The notes below the pieces were generated by a model, which was not told the DNA's origin, searched no databases, and saw only the letters and a list, made by a program, of their open reading frames with translations. 64,000 bases of DNA, taken from positions 47,158 through 111,157 of the forward strand of contig NZ_VIRS01000023.1 of the NCBI RefSeq assembly GCF_006912135.1, written 5' to 3'. Position 1 is the first letter of the stretch; the number at the start of each line of letters is the position of its first letter. A program made the position numbers and the translations under genes. Below are positions 1-8,953 of this stretch, piece by piece. The stretch comes from Cryptosporangium phraense. GTDB taxonomy: Bacteria > Actinomycetota > Actinomycetes > Mycobacteriales > Cryptosporangiaceae.

Positions 1-736
1 CCAGCGCGTGCAGGTGGGCCGCCTGGGCCTCCCCCACCGAGCGGCGCAGCACCGCTAGCGGCAGGGCGGCCAGGTCGCCCACCGTGCGCAGGCCGAGCTT
101 GTCGAGCTGCTCGCCGGTGCGGTCGCCGACGCCCCACAGCGCGCCGACCGGCAGCGGGTGCAGATACTCGAGCACGCCGTCGGCCGGGACGACCGCGAGC
201 CCGTCGGGCTTGCAGCGGGTGGACGCGAGCTTGGCGACGAACTTCGTGGACGCGACGCCCACCGAACACGTGATCTGCTGCTCCTCGGCGACCCGGCGAC
301 GGATCAGCCGGCCGATCTCGGCCGGGGAGCCGAGCAGCCGGCGGGCCCCGGCCACGTCGAGGAACGCCTCGTCCAGGCTGAGCGGCTCGACCAGCGGCGT
401 GACGTCACGGAAGATCTGCATCACGGCGGCCGAGACCTCGCCGTAGGCGCCGTGCTCGGGCTGGATGTAGATGGCCTGTGGGCACAGCCGCCGGGCCCGG
501 GACGTCGGCATCGCGCTGCGGACGCCGAACGCGCGGGCCTCGTAGCTGGCCGACGACACCACGCCCCGCGGGCCGGTGCCACCGACCACGACCGGCTTCC
601 CGCGCAGCGACGGATCCCGCCGCACCTCGACCGAGACGAAGAACGCATCCATGTCGACGTGCAGGATCGTGCACCCGGTGTCGTCACCCAGCTCGCCGCC
701 AGGCCCCGAACGCGGCAACGACTGCGACCGTCCCAT
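1..736 (-). CDS. dinB: DNA polymerase IV (Y-family), C-terminus beyond the window edge
   Basis: Translesion DNA polymerase that copies past damaged bases. About 245 N-terminal residues are visible and the gene continues off the left edge. The palm motifs are intact: a DMDAFF metal site at residues 28-33, SYEAR around 64-68, and SLDEAF at 120-125 with the catalytic Asp122-Glu123 pair. A helix-hairpin-helix-like stretch (WGVGDRT) follows near residue 200. The ATG at 736 fits the family; the roughly 20 residues before the first metal ligand are somewhat longer than usual. It lies 10 bases after the phosphatase-family gene and is the last visible gene of a same-strand run that begins with DUF6504 at 11,087, so it may be SOS-induced with the ImuA'/ImuB/DnaE2 cassette. 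The residues are seen; the operon membership is inferred. Confidence 0.95.
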   Translation of the reverse strand, partial: MGRSQSLPRSGPGGELGDDTGCTILHVDMDAFFVSVEVRRDPSLRGKPVVVGGTGPRGVVSSASYEARAFGVRSAMPTSRARRLCPQAIYIQPEHGAYGEVSAAVMQIFRDVTPLVEPLSLDEAFLDVAGARRLLGSPAEIGRLIRRRVAEEQQITCSVGVASTKFVAKLASTRCKPDGLAVVPADGVLEYLHPLPVGALWGVGDRTGEQLDKLGLRTVGDLAALPLAVLRRSVGEAQAAHLHAL

Positions 737-746
737 GCCCGAGAGC

Positions 747-1889
747 CTAGGCCGAACCTCCGACAGAACGGGCCGCCTGCGCCAGCAACAGCGGCACCGT
801 GAGATCTTCCGGAGCCAACGATCCGTGCAGCCCGACCAACCGCGACTCGCGGGGCTCGACCGCGGTGGCGATCAGCGCCGAGCCGGGCCGGGCCGCCGCG
901 ACCACGTCCCCGATCCGTCCGAGCACCTCGGGCCGCACGACCGGCCCGAACCACCCGGCCTCGATCGCCTGCTCCCGGGAGAGCACCCAGGCCGCCTCCC
1001 CCAGCACGGACGTCCAGGCCGCCAGCACGTCCGACGAAGCCCCGGGCACCGCGTACACGTGCCGGGCCCGGGCCTCGCCGCCCAGTAGCGCTACGCCGTC
1101 CCCCAGCGCCGGAACCGCGTCGATGTCGTGTCGCCCGAGCGGGTCGCTCATCCCGTGATCGCCGGTCACGATCAGCAGCGCGTCCGGCGGCAAGGCCCCG
1201 GCCAGCCGCTCCACCATCCGGTCGGCGATCGCCAGCTCGTGCCGCCAGGCCGCCGACTCCGACCCGTACACGTGCCCAGCGTGGTCGACCCCGGCGTAGT
1301 ACGCGATCGTCAGCGACCGCGGCTCCTGGGCCACCGCCGCGGCCGTCGCGGCCACCAGCGGGCCGGGTCCGTCGGCCGACCGGTACTCCGCGCCCCGCCA
1401 GACCGCCCGGGTCAGCGGTGAGTTCGAGAACGCCGACGGGCCGGCGTGGAACACCGGCAGCCCGGCCGCCACCGCCTGCTCGGGCACGGTCGGCAGCGGC
1501 TGCCAGAGCTCGGGGACCGTCGTCTTGTCCCACTGCAGCAGGTTGAGCAGGGTGCCCCGGTCGGGGTTGCGCACCCGGTAGCCCAGCATCCCGTGCTGCC
1601 CGGGCGGCAGGCCGGTGCCGAAGCTCGCCATGCTCGTCGCGGTCGTCGACGGGAACCCCACGGTGAGCGGCGGGGCCCCGTTCAGCGACGCCAGGAACGG
1701 GGCATCGCCGGCATGGGACGACAGCAGGGCCGCCCCCAACCCGTCCAGAATGAGAACGCAGATCCGATCGGCGGCGGGAAGCCCCAGAGCGTCGTCCCCA
1801 GGAAAGAAGACGCCGAGCGCGCGCACGGCGGCGGGCAGCAGTTCCGCGGCCGAGCGCCGGCCGTAGGCCGGAGGAGCAGGCCGGGTCAC
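747..1889 (-). CDS. alkaline phosphatase superfamily phosphodiesterase / nucleotide pyrophosphatase
   Basis: A 380-residue metal-dependent hydrolase of the nucleotide pyrophosphatase/phosphodiesterase type. Metal and nucleophile motifs are visible: LILDGLG with Asp49, FPSTTATS with Thr83 as the probable nucleophile, a [10 protein letters not shown] block, and VTGDHGMSD. There is no signal peptide, so it probably works in the cytoplasm. The GTG start at 1889 overlaps the stop of the upstream methyltransferase as GTGA, which points to translational coupling. The substrate cannot be told from sequence. In actinobacteria such proteins are commonly annotated as nucleotide pyrophosphatases, and a phosphonate or phosphosugar substrate is possible. 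Confidence 0.88.
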   Translation of the reverse strand: MTRPAPPAYGRRSAAELLPAAVRALGVFFPGDDALGLPAADRICVLILDGLGAALLSSHAGDAPFLASLNGAPPLTVGFPSTTATSMASFGTGLPPGQHGMLGYRVRNPDRGTLLNLLQWDKTTVPELWQPLPTVPEQAVAAGLPVFHAGPSAFSNSPLTRAVWRGAEYRSADGPGPLVAATAAAVAQEPRSLTIAYYAGVDHAGHVYGSESAAWRHELAIADRMVERLAGALPPDALLIVTGDHGMSDPLGRHDIDAVPALGDGVALLGGEARARHVYAVPGASSDVLAAWTSVLGEAAWVLSREQAIEAGWFGPVVRPEVLGRIGDVVAAARPGSALIATAVEPRESRLVGLHGSLAPEDLTVPLLLAQAARSVGGSA

Positions 1890-2584
1890 CGGCGGGCCAG
1901 GACGTGGAGCTGGGTCGCGATGTCGCGGTAGGGCGGACGCTCGGCCATCGCGAGCTCGAGCGCGGTGAGCGCGTCGGCCGCACCAGGCTCAACGTCGACG
2001 ACGGCGCCGGGGACGAGGTCGGCCAGCACGCGGACGCCGTGCGCGCGCTCGGGCACGAGCCCGGCCTTGGAGATCAGCGCCGACAACCCCTCCAGGTCGT
2101 AGCGGCGGGGGTCGAGCTCGCCGTCGAGCGAGTCGCGAGCCGCCGCGAAATGCCCGGCCAGGGCCCTGGCCAGCACCGCAGCCACCCGGTTGGCGACCAG
2201 AATGCTGGCGCACCCGCCCGGGCGGAGCACCCCGGCCACCGCGGCCAGCGTGCGGCCCGGGTCGTCGACGACCTCGAGGACGCTGTGGCAGAGGACGACG
2301 TCCGCGGTGCCCGGCTCGAGGAGGCCACCGAGGTCGTCGGCGTCGCCCTGGTACGCGGTGATGCGGTCGGCGACGCCCCGCTCGGCGGCGCGGCGGGCCA
2401 GCGCGGCCAGCGCGTCGGGGCTCGGGTCGACGACCGTGACCGTGTGCCCGGCCTGCGCCAGCGGCACCGCGAACCCGCCGGTACCGCCGCCGGCGTCGAC
2501 GACGTGAGCCGGGCCGCGGGTGAGTTCCGCGTCGAGTACGGCCCAGACCACGGCGTTGCGCGGGCTGCGGGGCACGGGGGCCAC
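1886..2584 (-). CDS. class I SAM-dependent methyltransferase
   Basis: A protein of about 232 residues with a Rossmann-type SAM-binding fold: the DAGGGTGG glycine loop (motif I), VVDPSP at the end of strand 2, a GDADDL motif, and DVVLCHSVLEVVDDP as motif IV. This fits UbiE/Methyltransf_11-like enzymes that act on small molecules or tRNA, but the substrate is unknown. The frame is open upstream into dnaE2, but similarity begins only here. GTG at 2584 is the longest start outside dnaE2. GTG at 2575 has a better-spaced GAAGG and may be the true start. The gene begins 26 bases after the dnaE2 stop and its own stop overlaps the next start. Confidence 0.85.
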   Translation of the reverse strand: MAPVPRSPRNAVVWAVLDAELTRGPAHVVDAGGGTGGFAVPLAQAGHTVTVVDPSPDALAALARRAAERGVADRITAYQGDADDLGGLLEPGTADVVLCHSVLEVVDDPGRTLAAVAGVLRPGGCASILVANRVAAVLARALAGHFAAARDSLDGELDPRRYDLEGLSALISKAGLVPERAHGVRVLADLVPGAVVDVEPGAADALTALELAMAERPPYRDIATQLHVLARR

Positions 2585-2610
2585 CCTTCGTCGAGGAGAC
2601 GCCCAGCCTA

Positions 2611-5600
2611 TTACCGGAAGTTCCGGGACGTACTCGCTACCCGGAGCGGCAGCGGCTCCACGAACTCGGCGGTCACCCCGATCACCCCCTCGACGTTCTG
2701 CAGCCGCCCACGGATCAGCAGCGCGGCCGAACCCCGGGCGATCCGGCGGTAGCGGGCCCAGAACCCCTCGGTGCAGACGACGTTGAGCATGCCGGTCTCG
2801 TCCTCGAGGTTGATGAACGTGACGCCGCCGGCGGTGGCCGGGCGCTGCCGGTGGGTCACCACGCCTCCGACGAGCACTCTGGTTCCATCCGACATCTCCG
2901 GCAGAAAAGAAATCGGCAGCGCTCCCCGGGCGTCCAGAACATCGCGGACGAACTGCGTCGGGTAACTGTCCGGCGAGACGCCCGTCGCCCAGACGTCGGC
3001 GACCGCCTCCTCCACCTCCGACATCCCGGGCAGCATCGGCGCCTCCACCCCGACCACGACGCCGGCCAGCCGGTCGGGCCGGCCCTGGGCGACGGCGCCG
3101 GCCGCCCACAGGGCGGCCCGGCGGGAGAGCCCGAACCCGTCGAACGCGCCGGCCGTGGCCAGCGCCTCGACCTGGGCCGCGGTCAGCGCGATCCGCTGGG
3201 TCAGGTTCGTCATGTCGGTGAACGGGCCGTTCTCCTCCCGCTCGGCGACGAGGCGCTCGGCCAGGTCGTCGCCGATCGTCCGGACCGAGGCGAGGCCGAG
3301 CCGGACCGCGTGGTCGAGCCGGGGCGCGGCCCCGGGATCAGGCCAGTCTGAAATGACAGTATTTATACGTTCTAGGGTCGCTTGTGCAACGCTCAGGTTC
3401 AGGTCCGGCCCGCGGACCGTGACGCCGTGCCGTCGCGCGTCGGCGACCAGCGACTGCGGCGAGTAGAACCCCATCGGCTGCGACGCGAGCAGCGCCGCAC
3501 AGAACGCGGCCGGGAAGTACCGCTTGAACCAGGAGCTGTAGAGCACCAGCGCGGCGAAGCTCACCGAGTGGCTCTCCGGGAAACCGAAGTTCGCGAACGC
3601 GGCCAGCTGGGCGAAGATCTGGTCGGCGAGCTCGCCGGTGATGCCGTTCGCGGCCATGCCCCGATAGAAGCGATCGCGAAGAGCGGCCATCTTCTCCGGG
3701 GAGCGCTTCGAGCCGATCGCCCGGCGCAGCTGGTCGGACTCGGACGCGCTGAACCCGGCGACGTCGACCGCCATCTGCATCAGCTGCTCCTGGAACAGCG
3801 GGACGCCGAGCGTCTTGGACAGCGCGTTCTCCAGCAGCGGGTGCGCGTACCGGGGCTTCTCCAGCCCGTTGCGCCGGCGGATGTACGGGTGCACCGACCC
3901 GCCCTGGATCGGCCCCGGCCGGATCAGCGCGACCTCGACGACCAGGTCGTAGAACTCGCGCGGCTTCAGCCGGGGCAGCGTCGCCATCTGGGCCCGGCTC
4001 TCCACCTGGAACACCCCGACCGAGTCGGCCTCGCAGAGCATCTCGTAGACGGCCTTGTCGTCCAGCGGGATCTTGTGCAGGTCGACGGTGAGGCCGGAGA
4101 AGTCGCGGACCATGTCCACGCAGTGGTGCAGCGCGGTCAGCATGCCCAGCCCGAGCAGGTCGAACTTGACCAGGCCGGCGATCGCGCAGTCGTCCTTGTC
4201 CCACTGCAGGACCGTGCGGTTCTCCATCCGGGCCCACTCCACCGGGCAGACCTCGGTGACCGGCCGGTCGCAGAGCACCATGCCGCCGGAGTGGATGCCC
4301 AGGTGACGGGGGAAATGCAGCAGCTGCTCGGCCATCTCGGTGACGTGCTCCGGGATGTCGGCGTCGTCGATCTTCCCCCAGTGTTCGAGCTGCTTGCTCC
4401 AGGCGTCCTGCTGGCCGGGTGAGAATCCGAAGGCTTTGGCGACGTCCCGGATCGCCGATTTCGGGCGGTAGCTGATCACGTTCGCGACCTGCGCGGCCCG
4501 GCGGCGTCCGTATTTGTCGTAGACGTGCTGGATGACCAGCTCGCGGCGGCCGGACTCGATGTCGAGGTCGATGTCCGGCGGACCCTCCCGCTCCGGGGCC
4601 AGGAACCGCTCGAAGAGCAGGCCGTACTTGACCGCGTCGACGTTCGTGATGCCGAGCGCGAAGCAGACCGCGGAGTTCGCGGCCGAGCCGCGGCCCTGGC
4701 AGAGGATGTCGTTCTGCTTGCACCAGGTCGTGATCGACTCGACGATCAGGAAGTAGCCGGGGAAGCCCAGCTTCTCGATCACCTCGAGTTCGTGGTCGAT
4801 CTGGGCGTAGGCGTGCGGGTGTTCCTCGCGGGTGCCGTACCGGTCTCTCGCGCCGATCGCGGTCAAGTGGCGCAACCAGCTCATCTCGGTGTGGCCCGGG
4901 CCGACGTCGGAGTCGGGCAGCTTCGGAGCGATCAGCGTCAGGTCGAAGGAGCACTCTTCGGCCAGTGCTGCGGCGTTCGCGACCGCGCCCGGGTAGCGGG
5001 CGAATTTTTGCGCCATTTCGGCGCCGGACCGCAGGTGGGCGGTGGCGGCGGCGGGGAGCCAGCCCTCGATCTCGTCCAGGCTGCGCCGGGCGCGCACGGC
5101 CGCGAGGGCGGTGGCGAGCTTGCGCCGGGCCGGGGTGGCGTAGTGCACGTTGTTGGTCGCGACGGTTCTTATTTTGTGTTCTGCGGCGAGCTCGGCGAAG
5201 GCGTCGTTGCGTTCGGAGTCCAGCGGGTCACCGTGGTCGGTGAGCTCGACGACGACGTTGTCGCGCCCGAAGCGGGTCATCAGGTCCTTGAGGGCTCTTC
5301 CCGGGTCTTCGGCTTTCCGGACGGCCCCCTTCCGACAGCCGGTCAGGATCAGCCAGTGTCCGTCGGCCGCCTCGGCCAGTTCGTCGAGGTCGTAGACCGG
5401 CCTTCCCTTCTCTTTCCCGCGCAGGTGCGCCTCGCTCATCGCCGAGCAGAGGCGGTGGTAACCCGTGGGGTCGCGGGCCAGCACCAGCAGGTGGTCCCCT
5501 TCCGGGTCGGGGACGCCGTTCTGCGGCGTTTTCAGCCCCAGACTCAGCTCGGCGCCGAACACCGTGGCCAGACCGTGGGCCGCGGCGGCCTCGGCGAACC

Positions 5601-5886
5601 GGACCACCCCGTACATGCCGTCGTGGTCGGTGAGCGCGAGCCCGGTCAGCCCGAGCCGGACCGCCTCCTCGACGAGTTCCTCGGGGTGGCTGGCGCCGTC
5701 GAGAAAGCTGAAGTTCGAGTGGCAGTGCAGTTCGGCGTAGGGGGTGGTTACGGGAGGTTTTATGGTTTTCGCGGTGTAGGTTTCCCGCTTGCGGGACCAG
5801 GCGGGGGCGTCGCCGCCGTCGGGGATCTCCCCGGACAGCGCGCGCTCCAGCGTCTTCCACGGCAGGACCGGGTTGTCGAAGCCCAT
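2611..5886 (-). CDS. dnaE2: error-prone DNA polymerase DnaE2 (ImuC)
   Basis: A 1,091-residue C-family polymerase, the catalytic subunit of the SOS mutasome. An N-terminal PHP domain is visible (ELHCHSNFSFLDGAS near residue 52, then LTDHDGMYG). The polymerase palm has the PPDIDLDIE acidic triad, followed by helix-hairpin-helix and OB-fold regions (GVVTHRQRPATAGGVTFINLEDE). The length and the shortened C-terminus fit DnaE2 rather than replicative DnaE1. The ATG at 5886 shares one base with the imuB stop (TGATG), so the two are probably coupled. In mycobacteria DnaE2 depends on ImuB to reach the beta clamp and on ImuA', and both lie upstream here. A few short AT-rich patches (around 3,345-3,370 and 5,755-5,775) stand out from the GC-rich background but do not break the frame. 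Confidence 0.97.
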   Translation of the reverse strand: MGFDNPVLPWKTLERALSGEIPDGGDAPAWSRKRETYTAKTIKPPVTTPYAELHCHSNFSFLDGASHPEELVEEAVRLGLTGLALTDHDGMYGVVRFAEAAAAHGLATVFGAELSLGLKTPQNGVPDPEGDHLLVLARDPTGYHRLCSAMSEAHLRGKEKGRPVYDLDELAEAADGHWLILTGCRKGAVRKAEDPGRALKDLMTRFGRDNVVVELTDHGDPLDSERNDAFAELAAEHKIRTVATNNVHYATPARRKLATALAAVRARRSLDEIEGWLPAAATAHLRSGAEMAQKFARYPGAVANAAALAEECSFDLTLIAPKLPDSDVGPGHTEMSWLRHLTAIGARDRYGTREEHPHAYAQIDHELEVIEKLGFPGYFLIVESITTWCKQNDILCQGRGSAANSAVCFALGITNVDAVKYGLLFERFLAPEREGPPDIDLDIESGRRELVIQHVYDKYGRRRAAQVANVISYRPKSAIRDVAKAFGFSPGQQDAWSKQLEHWGKIDDADIPEHVTEMAEQLLHFPRHLGIHSGGMVLCDRPVTEVCPVEWARMENRTVLQWDKDDCAIAGLVKFDLLGLGMLTALHHCVDMVRDFSGLTVDLHKIPLDDKAVYEMLCEADSVGVFQVESRAQMATLPRLKPREFYDLVVEVALIRPGPIQGGSVHPYIRRRNGLEKPRYAHPLLENALSKTLGVPLFQEQLMQMAVDVAGFSASESDQLRRAIGSKRSPEKMAALRDRFYRGMAANGITGELADQIFAQLAAFANFGFPESHSVSFAALVLYSSWFKRYFPAAFCAALLASQPMGFYSPQSLVADARRHGVTVRGPDLNLSVAQATLERINTVISDWPDPGAAPRLDHAVRLGLASVRTIGDDLAERLVAEREENGPFTDMTNLTQRIALTAAQVEALATAGAFDGFGLSRRAALWAAGAVAQGRPDRLAGVVVGVEAPMLPGMSEVEEAVADVWATGVSPDSYPTQFVRDVLDARGALPISFLPEMSDGTRVLVGGVVTHRQRPATAGGVTFINLEDETGMLNVVCTEGFWARYRRIARGSAALLIRGRLQNVEGVIGVTAEFVEPLPLRVASTSRNFR

Positions 5887-7436
5887 CAGTCGTAGATCCC
5901 TGCTAGTTGCCAGGTGCCGCTCTCCAGCGCGAGGAGGAACGCGGAGGGCTCAGCGCCGTCGAGAACGACCTGCATCCAGGCGCGACGGCGCGCCTGGACC
6001 GGGCTCCACCACCGTTCGTCGGCCGGCCAAGGGCCGGCCCAGGCCACCACGTTCCGGCCCGGGCCGCGGCCCAGGCTCACCGTCGTCGGCAGACCGGTGA
6101 GAAAGGCCCGCCCGGTGACGCCTACCGGCTCGCCGTTTTCTCCGAGGACGCTGACCGGAGGCGAATTCGGGGGCACCGTGGCCGGGGCCGGCGGGGGGAG
6201 TAGCCCCGGCCACGGTGGTTCGAGGGGCAGCGACGGCTCGCGGGCGTCCCGCCAGGCCACGTACCGGACCCGGCTCTCCGGGTCGCGACCGCCGCCGAGG
6301 ACCGGCGTCACGACGGCCTCCGGACCGAGCAGGCCCTGTACGCGGGTCAGGGCCCGGTGCGCCCGCTCGTCGTCGGCGCCGGTGTCGCCCCAGAGCCCGA
6401 GCTGGGCGCCGCCGTGCTCGACGACGTCCTCGGGGGCCAGCCGGACCCGGGTGACGCCCGCGGTCGGGCGATCTTCGCGGGAGCGGCCGGTGAGCCAGCC
6501 GTCGAGCTGCCAGCGGACCCGGTCGGCGATGTCGGCGACCGTGAGGACGCCGTCGTGCCGCCAGGTGCGGCTGAGTTCTTCGCCGTGTTCGGTGGAGGCT
6601 TCGATGATCAGGCGCGTGCAAGCCAGGCCGTAGCTCGTGAGCCGCTCGGCGAACTCCTCGGCGAGCGTCCGGGCGACGAAGGCGACCGTGTCGACGCGGT
6701 CGGCCGGCGGGTCGATCTCTTTGGAGGCGGACAGGTCGACCGGAGGCAGCCGGGCCACCAGCGGGCGGGGCTCCAGCCCGCGGGCCAGCCGGTGCGCGGC
6801 CGCGCCGTCCGGGCCGAACCGGGCCAGGACGTCCTGGGCCGGCAGCGCGGCGAACGCGCCGACCGTGTGGATGCCCAGCCGGCGCATCAGGCTGACCAGC
6901 TCGGGGCGGTCGACGACCGCGAGGTCGAGTGGGGCGAGGAACGCCGGCGTCTCGCCGGGCGGGACGATGCCGCCGTGCCGGGCCGCGAGCCCGGCCGCGA
7001 AGACGCCCTCGGCCACGCCGACCAGCACTTCGGCGCCGGTGCGTTCGGCGATCGTGTCGACGACGCGCTCGGCGACGTCGGTCTCGGAGCCGAAGTAGCG
7101 GGCCGGCCCGCGGACGCGAAATGCGCACAGCCCGGGGCGGATGATCTCGACGCCCGGGGCCAGCTCCTCCACCGCGGCCACTACCGGCTCGAACGCCCGA
7201 GCGTCGCGATCGGGGTCGTCGTCGAGCAGGACCAGCTCGGGGCAGAGCGATTGCGCCTCCCGCCGACGCAGGCCACGGCGGACGCCGTCGGCCCGGGCTA
7301 CCTCGGAGCAGGCGACGACCCGGTTGGCGGCCAGGACCGCGATCGGGAGATGCAGGGAGATGTTGGCGTCGGTGGCCGCCGCCACGACGGGCCAGTCGGG
7401 GCACCAGACTGCTGCGACTCGAACGGGGCTATTCAT
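5886..7436 (-). CDS. imuB: ImuB, catalytically inactive Y-family polymerase homologue (mutasome adaptor)
   Basis: A 516-residue Y-family homologue that bridges DnaE2 and the beta clamp. The metal-binding DxDxFF motif is replaced by AVWCPDWP near residues 8-16, and the SLDE motif by a PGLCAFRV segment near 101-108, so it should not polymerise DNA. A QLGLWG beta-clamp-binding motif is visible at residues 345-350 and resembles the clamp motif known in mycobacterial ImuB. The C-terminal part (about 400-516) matches the region that contacts DnaE2 and ImuA'. The ATG at 7436 lies in an ATGA overlap with the stop of the Ala/Pro-rich ORF, and the gene's own stop overlaps dnaE2. Regulation by LexA from 11.3 kb is inferred. 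Confidence 0.94.
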   Translation of the reverse strand: MNSPVRVAAVWCPDWPVVAAATDANISLHLPIAVLAANRVVACSEVARADGVRRGLRRREAQSLCPELVLLDDDPDRDARAFEPVVAAVEELAPGVEIIRPGLCAFRVRGPARYFGSETDVAERVVDTIAERTGAEVLVGVAEGVFAAGLAARHGGIVPPGETPAFLAPLDLAVVDRPELVSLMRRLGIHTVGAFAALPAQDVLARFGPDGAAAHRLARGLEPRPLVARLPPVDLSASKEIDPPADRVDTVAFVARTLAEEFAERLTSYGLACTRLIIEASTEHGEELSRTWRHDGVLTVADIADRVRWQLDGWLTGRSREDRPTAGVTRVRLAPEDVVEHGGAQLGLWGDTGADDERAHRALTRVQGLLGPEAVVTPVLGGGRDPESRVRYVAWRDAREPSLPLEPPWPGLLPPPAPATVPPNSPPVSVLGENGEPVGVTGRAFLTGLPTTVSLGRGPGRNVVAWAGPWPADERWWSPVQARRRAWMQVVLDGAEPSAFLLALESGTWQLAGIYD

Positions 7437-8953
7437 CGCACCTCCTCAGCCCTGGGCCGGCGCCGGCCGGCGCGGCGTCCCCGTATCGCTGCGGGCGCCG
7501 CAGGCTGATGCCCCGCGGGCCGCGGGCAGCGCGGGCCGCGAGCTGCGTGAGTTGCGGGGCGCGCGGGCTGCGGACGGCGCGGACCACGGGCAGCGCGGGC
7601 CGCGAGCAGCGCGGGTCGCAGGGGCCGCGGGCAGCGCGGGCTGGTCGACGCGGGCGGCGGCGACGCGGTCTGGGGAGACGCGGGCGGCGGGGGTTGCGGG
7701 GGCGCGGGCTGATGCAGCGTGGGCTGAGCCGGCGCAGGCTGCAGGGGCGCAGGCTGCGGAGGCGAGGGCTGCGGGGTTGCAGGGACGGGTGCGGCAAGGG
7801 CGGGTGACGCAGCCACGGGCGGGGCGGGTGCGGCAGGCGCAGAAGAGGCAGTCACGGACATCGCAGGTATGGCTAGCGCAGGTGGGGACAGCGCAGGCAC
7901 AGACGGCGCAGGTGGAGCAGGTGTGGGCGCGAACGGCACAGATGCGGGCAGCCTAAGCGGAACAGAGATCGACAAAACGGGCACAGACGAAGCCGCCGCC
8001 CCAATCAGAGCAGCCACGGCGGGCAACCCAGGCACCAACGACACAGGCAGCACAGGCGCGGATGGGGCGAAGGTGGGCGGCGCAGGCGCAGCCGCCGCGG
8101 GCGCAGCAGGCGGAGGCGCCATGGCCGCCGCAGACAAGGTCACCGCGGGTGGGGACGGGGCGAGCAGGGCCGGCGCGAGCGCGGCCGGCGTGGACGGCGC
8201 AGGCACGGACGGCGCAGGCACGCCCAGCGGGGACGGCGCCAGTGCGGATGGCGCGGGGAGAGGGGGTATGGGCGTGGAAGGGACCGTCACGGCCGGCATA
8301 GGCGCCTGCGGCACGGGGATGGACAGCACAGACGCGGGCGAAGCCGCCGCAGACTGAACAGCCGCGTCGAGCGGCGCAGACACAGACGGTGCGAGCAGCG
8401 CAGACGAGGCCGGGACGGGCGGAGGGGGCGCAAGCGAAGCCGCCGCCGCGGGCGGTATAGCCGCGGGCCGGGTAGCCGCGAGCGGCGCGGGCACAGTCGG
8501 CGCGGGCACAGTCGGCGCGGGGAGAGCCGGCGCGGGCACAGTCGGCGCGGGGAGAGCACGTGTGGGCGCGGGCGGGGTCGCCACGGCCGACGTGGACGCG
8601 GGCTGCGCGGGGGTGGACAGCGCGGGCGTGGGCGAAGCTGCCGCCGCAGGCTGAGCAGCCCCCGCGAGCGGCGCGCGCTCAGACGGCGCAGGCAGCGCAG
8701 GCGCGAGCAGCGCAGACGCGAGCAGCGCAGACGCGAGCAGCGCAGGCGCGAGCAGAACCGGCGCGAGCAGAACCGGCGCGAGCGGGGCAGGCGCGAGCGG
8801 GGCAAATGTGGGTGCGCCCCGGTGCGCAGAGGCCGTTACCGCAGTGCACCAGGCAGGCGCGTTCATTGAGGGCGCGCCGATTGGCGGGAAATCGGCGTCT
8901 CGGGGGCGCTGGGGAGGCCGATTTCCCGGCAATCTGCGTAGGCCCGCGTTCAT
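7433..8953 (-). CDS. Ala/Pro-rich low-complexity protein inside the mutasome operon
   Basis: A 506-residue ORF made almost wholly of Ala, Pro, Leu, Val and Ser, with repeats such as APALLAS, TVPAP and APSVPAP. The last roughly 70 residues are rich in Arg, Pro and Ala. I recognise no fold, signal peptide or clear membrane helix. The first 45 residues are less biased and contain a second possible start at residue 30 (8,866). The case for a real gene is positional: its ATG overlaps the imuA' stop as ATGA, its stop overlaps the imuB start as ATGA, and the codons I sampled keep high third-position GC. It may be a disordered linker or scaffold for the mutasome, or a slippage-expanded relic. No such protein is known to me in the mycobacterial cassette. 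Confidence 0.6.
   Translation of the reverse strand: MNAGLRRLPGNRPPQRPRDADFPPIGAPSMNAPAWCTAVTASAHRGAPTFAPLAPAPLAPVLLAPVLLAPALLASALLASALLAPALPAPSERAPLAGAAQPAAAASPTPALSTPAQPASTSAVATPPAPTRALPAPTVPAPALPAPTVPAPTVPAPLAATRPAAIPPAAAASLAPPPPVPASSALLAPSVSAPLDAAVQSAAASPASVLSIPVPQAPMPAVTVPSTPIPPLPAPSALAPSPLGVPAPSVPAPSTPAALAPALLAPSPPAVTLSAAAMAPPPAAPAAAAPAPPTFAPSAPVLPVSLVPGLPAVAALIGAAASSVPVLSISVPLRLPASVPFAPTPAPPAPSVPALSPPALAIPAMSVTASSAPAAPAPPVAASPALAAPVPATPQPSPPQPAPLQPAPAQPTLHQPAPPQPPPPASPQTASPPPASTSPRCPRPLRPALLAARAARGPRRPQPARPATHAARGPRCPRPAGHQPAAPAAIRGRRAGRRRPRAEEVR

Noticed and set aside
3340..3372. AT-rich patch in dnaE2 as a sign of insertion or frameshift
   Set aside because: The reading frame and the residue pattern of DnaE2 continue through it without a break.
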